A DNA stretch of 64,000 nt from an uncultured Candidatus Actinomarina sp. (GTDB taxonomy: Bacteria > Actinomycetota > Acidimicrobiia > Actinomarinales > Actinomarinaceae): NCBI GenBank assembly GCA_902610815.1, contig CACLXG010000001.1, positions 140,775 to 204,774 of the forward strand, written 5' to 3'. The notes beneath the pieces are model-generated. The model saw only the letters and a list, made by a program, of their open reading frames with translations. It was not told the DNA's origin and searched no databases. Shown piece by piece: positions 25,916 to 34,399 of the stretch. Position 1 is the first letter of the stretch; the number at the start of each line of letters is the position of its first letter. The translations under genes were made by a program, and so were the position numbers.

Positions 25916-28171
25916 ATGAAAGTTTACGAGCTAGCTAAAAAGTTAGGAAGATCATCAAAAGAGATTTTACAAGCTGCTGAACGTCTAGAAATATTGGTAA
26001 AGACCCATCTGTCTAGCTTAAGTGATGATGAAGTTAAGCAAATTATTAAATATTTTAGAAAAAGAAGGTTCCTCTTCTTTTTTAAAAGATATTTTTCACT
26101 GTTTCTTTTGATATTTTTAATAACAGTATTATTTTTTATTATTAATCCCCAGTCTGTTGTATCTGGTGAAGTGAATGCATCTGTAAATGAATTAGGAGAA
26201 TTAACTTTAGATTGGAAATTTGATGATTCCATAGAAAGTGGAACCTTGGTTATTGAAACAGATTCAGAACTATTTTTAATAGAGGTGTTTGAGAGTGGTG
26301 GAAACACAATAGAGTGTTGTTATGATGAAAACTTAGCCGTTACTTTATTTTTAACTGATAAAAACGGTAATGAAGAAGAGCTCGAAACTAAAAATATAGA
26401 AGTATCAAATAATATTTCAACTACTTCTACTTCTTCAACATCAACAACTATTTTTACGCCATCAACAACACTCCCAGAATGTAATGATGAAGATTTTAAA
26501 CCCTACACACTTTATGATTCTGATGGGAATGCTAACACAGTATTGACCTGTAGAAACGAACAAGATGCTCTTGACTTAGGTTATATATATACTACTAATC
26601 CAAAACCAACAACTACAACTACAACTACAACTACAACTACAACTACAACTACTCAGCCAACAACTACAACTACTCAGCCAACAACTACAACTACAACTAC
26701 AACTACTCAGCCAACAACTACAACTACTGCATTTAATTTCTTACCTGCTTCTGAGGAGATATATCGAACAGTTATAAAATGTAATGAAGGAATCAAAAGC
26801 GGTAAGCCAACTTACTATTTTTTGCTTAATTCAGTTATAAAAAGTGATAGTAGAGATATAGAGTATAGGCTCGCATACACTTTTAATTCAAAATCCAAAT
26901 TAACTAAGTGGAAAAAATTTCCAAAAAAACAAAATAAAAATTTAACACTAAAGGCTAAAAGATGGATTTCTAAGGACAAACATCAAATTAATACTTTTGA
27001 ATATTATTTTATATATAAATTACCGAACGGAGATATTAAAAAAACATCTTCTTATACTGTGGATAAAAAACTACCGTGTGGTACAAATGGGGTATTAACC
27101 ACTACAACTTCTATTGACATAAGCGATAGAAAACTAAGATTTACAGATGAAACTGATGGATGGCGTCCAAACTTGAGAATATTAACGCCAACTACTCAGC
27201 CAACAACTACATCCTCTACAACTACATCCTCTACAACTACATCCTCTACAACTACATCAACACTCCCAGAATGTAATGATGAAGATTTTAAACCTTACAC
27301 TCTATGGGATTCAGATGGTAATGGAAATACAGTAATGACTTGTAGTAATGAACAAGATGCTTTAGGTTCTGGATATACATATACTGTTAATCCAAAACCA
27401 CCCCCATCTACAACAACAACTACCTCTACAACTACATCTTCTACTACAACAACTACTATTCCTGATCCATCCTCAACAGTCTCACAATCTCTTGGTTCAT
27501 GTTCTGGCCCTTCAGGCACTAGAACTTCAACTTTAAGCATTACAAATAATGAAAGCTATACAGCTTATTATTTAGTTGAGTACTCTACAAATAGTGGAGG
27601 TAGTTTCACGACTGCACAAACAAATCAATCTATTTCGGGTGGTGCAACAAATACAGCAAATACTCTTACTGTATCAGATGGTGCGTCAATTATTTGGAGA
27701 TATAAAGACTCAAGAACATCAAATGATTTTTCAAATTCAAGTTATGTTACCTTAAGTACAAGCGACACAGTGGACTGTCCAGATGGATACTATGTAAATG
27801 TTGATGGGTCCAATACATATGCTTTAACTTTGGATTGTAAAAGATGGAATAGCAATACTAGATCTTTATTCCGTGGGAATCCATGGTGGGGGAGCCAAAG
27901 TACTGCTAGAAGTTATATGTTTGCACTTATTGCACTAACAGGTGATTATGACGATGGTGATTCAGATGTAGAAGTAACAGATTACTTCAATTATCCTGAT
28001 TCTGGTAATTGTTTTGGGATTGTAAATGAAGCATGGTTCCCTTGGAAACGACAAAATGATGCATATGTAGGTTGGAGTTTTTATGCACCGGAGTGGAATT
28101 CTTCAAGTACTTCATCTTCTTGGAGTAGTAATGACCATGAAAATTTTGTTTTTGCTGAACTCGTCCCTTAA
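25916..28171 (+). CDS. Surface protein with cytoplasmic IF2_N domain, membrane helix and Thr-rich repeats
   Basis: This 751-aa protein has an IF2_N-like domain at residues 1-45 (KVYELAKKLGRSSKEILQAA), close in pattern to the start of IF-2. A membrane helix follows at about 55-75, then an extracellular part: a beta-rich segment, Thr-rich linkers (T-T-T runs near 232-275 and 500-520), two copies of a 46-aa Cys-containing cassette (L-P-E-C-N-D-E-D-F-K-P...N-P-K-P), a domain between them with K-R-W-I-S-K-D-K, and two C-terminal domains, the last Trp/Tyr-rich with several Cys. The topology is type II-like, with the IF2_N part in the cytosol. The function is unknown; nucleic acid binding by the IF2_N part or surface adhesion are guesses. 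Confidence 0.7.
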   Translation: MKVYELAKKLGRSSKEILQAAERLEILVKTHLSSLSDDEVKQIIKYFRKRRFLFFFKRYFSLFLLIFLITVLFFIINPQSVVSGEVNASVNELGELTLDWKFDDSIESGTLVIETDSELFLIEVFESGGNTIECCYDENLAVTLFLTDKNGNEEELETKNIEVSNNISTTSTSSTSTTIFTPSTTLPECNDEDFKPYTLYDSDGNANTVLTCRNEQDALDLGYIYTTNPKPTTTTTTTTTTTTTTTQPTTTTTQPTTTTTTTTTQPTTTTTAFNFLPASEEIYRTVIKCNEGIKSGKPTYYFLLNSVIKSDSRDIEYRLAYTFNSKSKLTKWKKFPKKQNKNLTLKAKRWISKDKHQINTFEYYFIYKLPNGDIKKTSSYTVDKKLPCGTNGVLTTTTSIDISDRKLRFTDETDGWRPNLRILTPTTQPTTTSSTTTSSTTTSSTTTSTLPECNDEDFKPYTLWDSDGNGNTVMTCSNEQDALGSGYTYTVNPKPPPSTTTTTSTTTSSTTTTTIPDPSSTVSQSLGSCSGPSGTRTSTLSITNNESYTAYYLVEYSTNSGGSFTTAQTNQSISGGATNTANTLTVSDGASIIWRYKDSRTSNDFSNSSYVTLSTSDTVDCPDGYYVNVDGSNTYALTLDCKRWNSNTRSLFRGNPWWGSQSTARSYMFALIALTGDYDDGDSDVEVTDYFNYPDSGNCFGIVNEAWFPWKRQNDAYVGWSFYAPEWNSSSTSSSWSSNDHENFVFAELVP
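26471..26608 (+). repeat. 46-aa cassette repeat, copy 1
   Basis: This 138-bp unit encodes LPECNDEDFKPYTL and onward to T-N-P-K-P with two Cys. The second copy at 27263-27400 has exactly the same length, and the encoded peptides match at 38 of 46 positions by eye. Both are followed by Thr-rich linkers. Confidence 0.8.
26608..26728 (+). repeat. ACAACT hexanucleotide microsatellite encoding Thr tract
   Basis: Runs of the hexamer ACAACT, interrupted by ACTCAGCCA units, encode T-T-T-T with Q-P breaks. Because the unit is six bases, changes in copy number keep the frame and alter only linker length. Confidence 0.8.
27203..27259 (+). repeat. 15-bp tandem repeat encoding TTTSS linkers
   Basis: The unit ACAACTACATCCTCT occurs three times in perfect tandem from 27203 to 27247, followed by a partial fourth copy. 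It encodes Thr/Ser linkers just before the second cassette copy. Confidence 0.75.
27263..27400 (+). repeat. 46-aa cassette repeat, copy 2
   Basis: This is the second 138-bp copy of the cassette at 26471-26608 in the same gene and frame. It differs at eight encoded residues, for example Trp for Tyr after P-Y-T-L. Confidence 0.8.
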
Positions 28172-29400
28172 GCTCTATCTAAATTTTTCCAGATATTTCT
28201 TGTGGATAAATACCAGACAAATCCGAATAAAAAACCTAATACTGGAAATAGTTTAAAGACAAAAAGTACGCCATAAACAGTTGCAAGGTATCCAATCATT
28301 AGCGTTGAAATTGTATTCATTAAAAAATAAAGTGAATAATCAATCCCAGCAATCCTTCCCCTGAGCCTATCTGGTGTCAGTACTTGTAAACCATATGTAG
28401 AAAATGCCCATTGTGATCCACCACCAGAATGTCCAAGAATTAATAACAATACTGTTAGGTATAGAGATAGTGAGAACGGTATAAAGAAATAGAATAAACC
28501 CCAGGCCATGATGGTTATGCCGATTGTATTCAGTAGTTTTCCATCAGTACTTCCAAAAAAATATCGAATGGCAATTGGACCAATTAGTGCTCCAACACCC
28601 CTTGCACCAAACATAAGGCCTGTCCCAAAGTCACCAGTTTTATATATATCGTATGAAAGAACAGTAAATAGAGAAAGTAAACCACTAGCTGAGATACTGA
28701 ATGTAGCTTTAGTAATAATTAAGGAAAAAATTTCTCTCTTTGATGCTGCATATTTAAGACCTTCTTTATAAGTTATATCCTCTTCTGCATTTTTATCTTG
28801 AGATTTTTCACTCAAATTTTTCTTTATCGAGAACACTATTAAAGCTGAAAGCACAAAGGTTAAACTATCGATTGCAAATAACATATTTCTACTGATTACT
28901 GTTGTTAAGTAACCTCCAAGACCAGCACCTAGTCCGGCCATCACACCCCAACTTGAAAAAAATATAACATTTGCTTCAGCTAAATTTTCTTTTTTGACAA
29001 CGTTTGGCAAAGCTGCATCAGAAGTAGGCATGTACGGAGAACCTACAACGGAAAGCAATCCAAATGAAAACAAAATAAATGCAACATTTTCGGTTGTAAC
29101 TGCATAAAGAATCAACAACACAGTCATTCCTGATAAGAACTCTGAGATTGCGATTATTTTTTTCCTATCAAATCTATCTGCTAAGTAACCACCAAAGCTT
29201 CCAAGAATAAATAACGGTGCACTCTGAACCACCAAAACGAGAGAGGTGATAAATGGATTTTCAGTTAACTCGTAAATTATACCTAAGAGAGGTACGGTTA
29301 ATAACCAGTCTCCACCTAGTGTGATTAAACGAGCAGCAAAAAGTTTACGAAAGTTTTGGTTTTGCGTGAGTAATATTCTATATTTTTGAAAATTTTCCAT
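28168..29400 (-). CDS. MFS transporter (MFS_3-like efflux type)
   Basis: The protein has about 12 hydrophobic helices and the MFS loop 2-3 motif G-G-Y-L-A-D-R-F-D-R-K near residue 74, typical of the macrolide/enterobactin exporter-like group (MFS_3). A second G-R-I-A-G-I-D-Y segment lies in the second half. I start at ATG 29400 (410 aa); a TTG at 29406 would add two residues. The -10 candidate TACAGT lies about 10 nt upstream on the minus strand. It is convergent with the IF2_N protein gene (4-nt overlap) and divergent from the SDR gene. The substrate cannot be told. Confidence 0.82.
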   Translation of the reverse strand: MENFQKYRILLTQNQNFRKLFAARLITLGGDWLLTVPLLGIIYELTENPFITSLVLVVQSAPLFILGSFGGYLADRFDRKKIIAISEFLSGMTVLLILYAVTTENVAFILFSFGLLSVVGSPYMPTSDAALPNVVKKENLAEANVIFFSSWGVMAGLGAGLGGYLTTVISRNMLFAIDSLTFVLSALIVFSIKKNLSEKSQDKNAEEDITYKEGLKYAASKREIFSLIITKATFSISASGLLSLFTVLSYDIYKTGDFGTGLMFGARGVGALIGPIAIRYFFGSTDGKLLNTIGITIMAWGLFYFFIPFSLSLYLTVLLLILGHSGGGSQWAFSTYGLQVLTPDRLRGRIAGIDYSLYFLMNTISTLMIGYLATVYGVLFVFKLFPVLGFLFGFVWYLSTRNIWKNLDRA

Positions 29401-29452
29401 TTGCAACTCAACTGTAACTGAATTTAGAAATAACTACTATACTTTAACAATA

Positions 29453-30160
29453 ATGAAAACTGCACTTGTAACCGGTGGGACAAGAGGTATAGGTCTTTCC
29501 ACTGCTCAAAAATTTATTGATCAAGGGTGGAATGTATACATCACATCTAGAAAAGTAGAGAATCTAGAAGCGGTACTTTCTGAAAATTCACAGTTAAAGG
29601 GTTTTGTTGCAAGAGCTGATGATCTTGTTGCTGCAACTGAGACTTGTAAAAAAATTGTGGATGAAACAGGATCTTTAGATGTTTTAATTAATAATGCTGG
29701 CACAAATCCTTCTGGTGGTAGCTTGCTTGAAGTTGATTTATCAGCAGTACAAAAAACATGGGATGTAAACTTAATGGGTCCTTTAATGTGGACACGAGAA
29801 GCTGTAAAAGCTGGATTAAAAGAATCTGTTCTGAATGTTTGTTCTGTTGGTGGAATAAAGCCAGCACATTACATGGGAGCTTACAATATTTCAAAAGCTG
29901 GATTAATTTATATGACAAAACAACTAGCAATGGAACTTGCACCTGATATTAGAGTGAATGGCATTGCTCCAGCGGTTGTAAAAACTAAGCTTTCAGAAAT
30001 GCTTTGGGCAGGGGATGAGCAGGGAAGTGCAGACCTTCATGCTCTTAAAAAATTAGGAGAACCAGAAGATATTGCTAGTTTGATTTACTTTCTTTCAAGT
30101 GATGATGCATCATGGATTACAGGTGAAGTTGTAACCATTGATGGAGGCTTCCTTCTCTAA
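29453..30160 (+). CDS. SDR family NAD(P)-dependent oxidoreductase
   Basis: A classical short-chain dehydrogenase of 235 aa with the cofactor motif TGGTRGIG near residue 7, N-N-A-G near residue 83, catalytic Ser near residue 130 (N-V-C-S-V-G-G) and Y-x-x-x-K at about residues 143-147 (YNISK). The C-terminal I-T-G-E-V-V-T-I-D-G-G-F motif is present. The Arg at T-R-G suggests NADP(H). The substrate is unknown. A TATACT hexamer at 29438-29443 is a likely promoter for a nearly leaderless transcript. Confidence 0.85.
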   Translation: MKTALVTGGTRGIGLSTAQKFIDQGWNVYITSRKVENLEAVLSENSQLKGFVARADDLVAATETCKKIVDETGSLDVLINNAGTNPSGGSLLEVDLSAVQKTWDVNLMGPLMWTREAVKAGLKESVLNVCSVGGIKPAHYMGAYNISKAGLIYMTKQLAMELAPDIRVNGIAPAVVKTKLSEMLWAGDEQGSADLHALKKLGEPEDIASLIYFLSSDDASWITGEVVTIDGGFLL

Positions 30161-31099
30161 TTAGCCAATAAAGTATTTAGCTAATTCGTTATATAAAGGT
30201 ATTCCAACAATGATATTGAATGGAAATGTGACACCCAAACTTAGCCCTAGGTAAATAGCAGGATTTGCATTTGGGATAGCGTCTTTTACAACTGCTGGTA
30301 CTGCAATATAGCTTGCGCTTGCTGTTAACACCATAAGCAATGTTGCGTTACCGACAGAAAAATTAAAGTTTATAGATGCCAATAAAGCAATAATTGAACC
30401 AATCAATGGGGTACATAAAGCAAAAGCAATTAGGCTAGCTCCTTTTCCTTTAAGTTCTCCAATTCTCTTTGCGACCCGAGTTCCCATTACAAATAAAAAC
30501 ACATATAAAATGTAATCGAATATTTCAACAATTATGAAATCTAAATTAGATAAAAGTGTTTGATTGACAAAATATCCTATAAACAACGATGAGATCAAAA
30601 TAATATTTGGTACTTCTAAAAATGCTGTCTTAATAGTTTCTAAATTATTACTTTTAATTTGCTTGTTTTTAGTAACTAAATAGAGTGCCATAAATATTGC
30701 TGGAAACTCCATTACAACCAAAACAGCAGACATATAGTTATCAAAGTTTTGATTAGTAGTTGTAAGATATGCAATAGCTGTCACAAACGTAACAGCACTT
30801 ACTGAACCGTAAGTTCCTGAGAGTGCTGCTGCATCGTCACTATTAAGTAAATTTTTAAGATAAAAATAAGCAATAATAGGAATAAAAAGAGCAAATACTA
30901 CTCCAAGTGTTAATGCACTCATAACTTCACTTATAAATCCATTTTCTTGAAGGCTTGAACCACCTTTAAGCCCTAGTGAAAGCAGCAAATAATATCCCAA
31001 GTATTTAGAAACAGAGTTGTGAAGGATTAATTTAAATAGAGTTCCAATCAGTATTCCTGAAAGGAACAATAGTAGTGCTGGATTAAGTATGGCTTCCAT
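30161..31099 (-). CDS. SbtA-like sodium-dependent bicarbonate transporter family permease
   Basis: The 312-aa membrane protein has about ten hydrophobic segments and matches the SbtA family (former DUF897): Y-L-L-L-S-L-G-L-K-G-G near residue 36, the G-T-Y-G-S-V-S-A-V-T-F-V-T-A segment near residue 94, and the second half repeat with T-A-S-A-S-Y-I-A-V-P-A-V near residue 264. Cyanobacterial SbtA takes up bicarbonate with sodium. Many heterotrophic bacteria carry family members whose substrate is untested. No SbtB regulator gene is adjacent. It is convergent with the SDR gene, with zero spacing. Confidence 0.82.
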   Translation of the reverse strand: MEAILNPALLLFLSGILIGTLFKLILHNSVSKYLGYYLLLSLGLKGGSSLQENGFISEVMSALTLGVVFALFIPIIAYFYLKNLLNSDDAAALSGTYGSVSAVTFVTAIAYLTTTNQNFDNYMSAVLVVMEFPAIFMALYLVTKNKQIKSNNLETIKTAFLEVPNIILISSLFIGYFVNQTLLSNLDFIIVEIFDYILYVFLFVMGTRVAKRIGELKGKGASLIAFALCTPLIGSIIALLASINFNFSVGNATLLMVLTASASYIAVPAVVKDAIPNANPAIYLGLSLGVTFPFNIIVGIPLYNELAKYFIG

Positions 31100-31149
31100 T
31101 CAAATCAAAATGATAGTTAAGTATTAGATTTGTATTGTTGTAATAAAAA

Positions 31150-31911
31150 TTATTTTATTTTTCTTACTAACTCTTCAACTCTATTGATGTCAACCCGTTT
31201 AGCAACATCATTATCAAATTTAAAACTAGTACCTACAATCAGTATGTCTGCCAAATCTTGATAAGCGTCTACATTTGTCGAGGTTACTCCAGATCCAATC
31301 GCTAATTTTCCTGTTGGAACGATATTTCTTACTTTTTGTAAATCTTCAATATTTATTTCATGTCCAGTACCATCTCCTGTAACAATCACTACATCTGCAC
31401 CAGCTCTATGAATCAATTCTTCTGCATGATTTTCAATTTTTGAACCCGGAGGAGGCACAGCATGTTTAACAAATACATCAGCATAGATTTCTACATAACT
31501 ATTGAGGCTTGATTTAAACTGATTAACTCCGTGAGCATCACCTTCTATAACACCCTGATCGGTAAACATAGTGTTATTTAAAACATTGATTCTTACAAAC
31601 TGAGATTTAGTAGCTTCCGCAATTGCAAGAGCAGCAATACCGTCATTTCTTAAAACATTTATTCCAACTTTAATATCTCGTTCTATTGATAAATTTTCTA
31701 CAACTGTAGTAAAGCTAGCAAGCGTACGTTTAGAAATATCATCTTTCACAAAAGGAGTGTCACCAAAATTTTCAATTATGATTCCATCAACACCACCATA
31801 AACTAAGCTATTAACATCTTCTTGAGCTGAATCTATAATTTCATCAATAGATAACCTGTTAGAAGGAGAGCCAGGAAGGCTTTTTAAGTGAACTACGCCG
31901 TAGACTTGCAT
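31150..31911 (-). CDS. BtpA/SgcQ family TIM-barrel protein
   Basis: The 253 aa begin V-Y-G-V-V-H-L-K-S-L-P-G-S-P, the typical opening of the BtpA family, followed by Y-G-G-V-D-G-I-I-I-E-N-F-G-D-T-P-F and the C-terminal A-I-G-S-G-V-T and V-G-T-S-F-K segments of a TIM barrel with phosphate-binding loops. BtpA was named for a role in photosystem I stability in cyanobacteria, but homologues are common in non-photosynthetic microbes and probably are enzymes of unknown reaction. Its ATG shares a base with the stop of the upstream gene at 31911, so it is co-translated. Confidence 0.8.
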   Translation of the reverse strand: MQVYGVVHLKSLPGSPSNRLSIDEIIDSAQEDVNSLVYGGVDGIIIENFGDTPFVKDDISKRTLASFTTVVENLSIERDIKVGINVLRNDGIAALAIAEATKSQFVRINVLNNTMFTDQGVIEGDAHGVNQFKSSLNSYVEIYADVFVKHAVPPPGSKIENHAEELIHRAGADVVIVTGDGTGHEINIEDLQKVRNIVPTGKLAIGSGVTSTNVDAYQDLADILIVGTSFKFDNDVAKRVDINRVEELVRKIK

Positions 31912-32675
31912 TATATTTTTACGTGGTTTAACTTAAGAAATTTTTTAGCAAAATCTCCTTCAGTAGAAAGTGTAAGTTTATGACCTTTAGGGACCCTGCC
32001 AGTTACAACTCTACACCAATCACTTGCATTTCCTTTTATAGTATTTTTACTTTCCTCGTCACCAAATTGCCAAGCTTTATATTCTGGTCCGATTAGTTCT
32101 ATCCTTAAATCTTGATATTTAGTTTTATTAGCTTTACTAGCTTGCTCTGCATTTAACCATCCAAAAAGAGCTACGTGCTCAACTCGTACAGTGTCTTCGT
32201 AATTTTTTTTCATTGCATCATAAACGTCTAAGCTGTGTGCCCATGTCTCTGCTAATTTTGTAACTGCGAATGTTCTACAATCAATTTCATTTTTCCACCA
32301 AGTTAATTTTTTTCCTGGAGATGATTTAGCTAATGTTTCAATGACAGAAGCTCTAGACATCCTCCACCACTCAATAACATCTTGAGGTCTCATATCTTTT
32401 CCTTTTTTGATTGCTTCTTTTTCAAACTTTTCTAAACCCTTAGGTCCCTTATATTTATTAAAGTCATTACCTTTTTTCTTTAGTGCGTTGTGAGCAAGAT
32501 CTTCAAGAGCAGCAAGATAACTAACATGTGCTGTGATGTCCCAATTTTTATAAGTAGTTTTAGTATTCCAATTTCTAACAGGAATACTTTGTAGGTATTG
32601 GTCTAATAATTGCTGTTCTGCGACTAGATTACTTAATATTTCTTGCACTATATTAAGTTTACTTGAGGTCAACAA
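31911..32675 (-). CDS. TIGR03084/maleylpyruvate isomerase-like (DinB fold) protein
   Basis: The 254 aa resemble actinobacterial TIGR03084 proteins: an N-terminal DinB-like four-helix bundle with W-D-I-T-A-H-V-S-Y-L (metal-binding His), the central K-L-A-E-T-W-A-H-S-L-D segment, and a C-terminal part with I-K-G-N-A-S-D-W-C-R-V-V-T-G-R. Relatives use mycothiol or bind a metal, but the reaction here is unknown. The frame starts with TTG 32675; GTG 32648 is an alternative that would match the family start better. It is co-transcribed with the BtpA-like gene. Confidence 0.7.
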   Translation of the reverse strand: MLTSSKLNIVQEILSNLVAEQQLLDQYLQSIPVRNWNTKTTYKNWDITAHVSYLAALEDLAHNALKKKGNDFNKYKGPKGLEKFEKEAIKKGKDMRPQDVIEWWRMSRASVIETLAKSSPGKKLTWWKNEIDCRTFAVTKLAETWAHSLDVYDAMKKNYEDTVRVEHVALFGWLNAEQASKANKTKYQDLRIELIGPEYKAWQFGDEESKNTIKGNASDWCRVVTGRVPKGHKLTLSTEGDFAKKFLKLNHVKI

Positions 32676-32730
32676 TTAACTCCAGTGCCAATTTCATCAA
32701 AAAAAACTTTTTTTAAAATAATTTTGTATT

Positions 32731-32742
32731 TATGATGCATTT
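32731..32742 (+). promoter_or_regulatory. Putative leaderless promoter of the 71-aa protein
   Basis: TATGAT at 32731-32736 is followed by six bases and ATG 32743, the same layout as elsewhere in the window. No Shine-Dalgarno is visible. Confidence 0.4.
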
Positions 32743-32958
32743 ATGAAGAAATTCTTTAAATTTGTTCTTTTAATACTTGGGTTCAGATACGTTTTACGAC
32801 TCATGGATGAAAACATCGATATTAAGATTCAAATTAAAAAGCTCAGAAATGAATTAGCTAATTTAGAAACTGATGATTTAGAAAATAAATTAAAGGATTT
32901 TTTCAAAAAGTACGATCCGAAATATAAAGATCAAGAAGAAAATCAGGAAGATTTTTAA
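32743..32958 (+). CDS. Small hypothetical protein with N-terminal hydrophobic helix and coiled coil
   Basis: This 71-aa protein has a basic, hydrophobic N-terminus (KKFFKFVLLILGFRYVL) and a charged heptad-like helix (I-K-K-L-R-N-E-L-A-N-L) ending in an acidic tail. It could be a membrane-attached coiled-coil peptide. No family is recognised. A leaderless-type promoter and tight spacing (12 nt) to the Ddn-like gene support it as real and co-transcribed with that gene. Confidence 0.5.
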   Translation: MKKFFKFVLLILGFRYVLRLMDENIDIKIQIKKLRNELANLETDDLENKLKDFFKKYDPKYKDQEENQEDF

Positions 32959-32970
32959 ATTAAATAATAA

Positions 32971-33420
32971 ATGTGGAGATTACTAGGTAAGTCAGCACAC
33001 CTCTGGCCGGAATGGTTTTATAAATTAATCTCAAAAATTCACTCAAAAATTATAAGATTCAATCACTCTTCCCTTGGTGAAAAAATAATAGGGGACCAAA
33101 TTCTCTTACTTGAAACTGTTGGCAGTAAAACTAATCAACTTAGAAAAACTCCCTTAACTTATGCAAATTTTGAAAATTACTTTATAGTTGCAGCTTCATA
33201 CAGTGGAAATGATAAAACACCAGATTGGTTCTATAACCTTTCAACTGACAATCCATTTATCACAATAAACAATGAACGCTTTGAAGCTACCTACGAATTA
33301 ATCGAGTCTTCCGAAAAAGAATATTTCTGGGGTTTATTAGACGAAGTGTATCCAACTTTTCAAATGTACAGAAAAAGAACTAACAGAGATATCCCTTTAA
33401 TAAAATTTTCTAAAGCTTAG
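32971..33420 (+). CDS. Deazaflavin (F420)-dependent nitroreductase family protein
   Basis: The 149-aa protein has the Ddn/TIGR00026 split-barrel pattern: L-L-L-E-T-V-G-S-K-T-N-Q-L-R-K-T-P-L near residue 46, the F420-binding core, followed by Y-F-I-V-A-A-S-Y-S-G and N-P-F-I-T-I. Members reduce nitro compounds or quinones with F420H2. This supports F420 use in the organism together with the LLM protein at 18427. The end overlaps the convergent AAA gene by 11 nt. Confidence 0.85.
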   Translation: MWRLLGKSAHLWPEWFYKLISKIHSKIIRFNHSSLGEKIIGDQILLLETVGSKTNQLRKTPLTYANFENYFIVAASYSGNDKTPDWFYNLSTDNPFITINNERFEATYELIESSEKEYFWGLLDEVYPTFQMYRKRTNRDIPLIKFSKA

Positions 33421-34399
33421 GTTTTATAGAAGGCCCTTTTCTAACTATTGTGTTCCATAGTGTTTTGTAATGATCTAAATCTTCTTTATTAACATGAGGC
33501 AATACAAAATTTTCCCAGGTATCTTTTAATGGATCTGCTGAGTCTGCATATACATCTAAGCCAATAGGTATTCTCTCTACTATTGTTCGCAAACTCATGG
33601 GGGTTTCTATATTGATACTTATATCATCCGACATAAATGAGTTGTTAATTTCTGTTGCTAATTTGATTATTAGTTCTCTATATTCTTTTTGAAGTTTGGG
33701 ATATCTTTTTTCAAAAATTGCATCTAATTGTTCTTTATTTGGAAAAGGTTTATCCCATATGACCCACCTATCGGCGAATGCTTTATTTAATGACTGGGTA
33801 CCTGCATAATCCCTTAAGCTTGTTGGGTTCATGGTTCCAAAAATATATGTATCTTCTCTTAATGAAAGAACTTCTCCGTTTGGTAGTTCTAATTTCCTAT
33901 GTCTATCAAGTAATGAATGAAGAGCAAATAAAACTTCAGGACCCGCTGCATTAAGCTCTGACAGATTAACAATTGCTGGTCCTCTCAAAGCCCTTGTTAA
34001 CTCACCATCTTGCCATCTACTTTCGGTTCCTCCCATACCATCTCCATACAACTGAACAGATCCTAAAAGTGTTACATCTCTAACTTCTCCTGATAAAGGA
34101 ATTCTGTAATATGGGAACTTTAGCTTTGCTGCGAATTGTTCTATATCGTGATCTTTTCCTGTACCCATATGTCCCATCAGAGCAATGTGTATAGGAATCT
34201 CATTTTTAAAAGATTTACTTTTTGAATTCATAACTTGTGCAAGTCGGTACTGCATACCTAGGTCTACATAAAATTCATCAACTCCAGGAATTCGGTTGCT
34301 GCGAGACTCAAAATCATTTAATTTTTTATCTAATTTACATTCTTCTATTTCAACCGAATGCTTTTTATTATCAGGATTTATAAATTTTTGTGAACCCAT
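33410..34399 (-). CDS. MoxR/NorQ/CobS-like AAA+ ATPase with altered Walker motifs
   Basis: The 329-aa protein is of the MoxR/CbbQ/NorQ/CobS kind of AAA+ ATPase that works with VWA partners. The P-loop reads G-H-M-G-T-G-K-D (residues 76-83), with Asp where Ser/Thr normally binds Mg. The Walker B strand reads I-V-N-L-S-E-L-N (Ser147-Glu148), with Ser where Asp is normal. Sensor 1 (FGTMNPT) and the Arg-finger segment (L-N-K-A-F-A-D-R-W) look normal. It is translated right after the VWA gene (1-nt overlap at 34399). Either the two swapped residues keep Mg binding, or the protein is an ATP-binding but weak hydrolase. Confidence 0.8.
   Translation of the reverse strand: MGSQKFINPDNKKHSVEIEECKLDKKLNDFESRSNRIPGVDEFYVDLGMQYRLAQVMNSKSKSFKNEIPIHIALMGHMGTGKDHDIEQFAAKLKFPYYRIPLSGEVRDVTLLGSVQLYGDGMGGTESRWQDGELTRALRGPAIVNLSELNAAGPEVLFALHSLLDRHRKLELPNGEVLSLREDTYIFGTMNPTSLRDYAGTQSLNKAFADRWVIWDKPFPNKEQLDAIFEKRYPKLQKEYRELIIKLATEINNSFMSDDISINIETPMSLRTIVERIPIGLDVYADSADPLKDTWENFVLPHVNKEDLDHYKTLWNTIVRKGPSIKPKL

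Noticed and set aside
26608-27260. CRISPR-like array
   Set aside because: Repeats are short, in frame and coding for Thr/Ser linkers, with no unique spacers of regular length.
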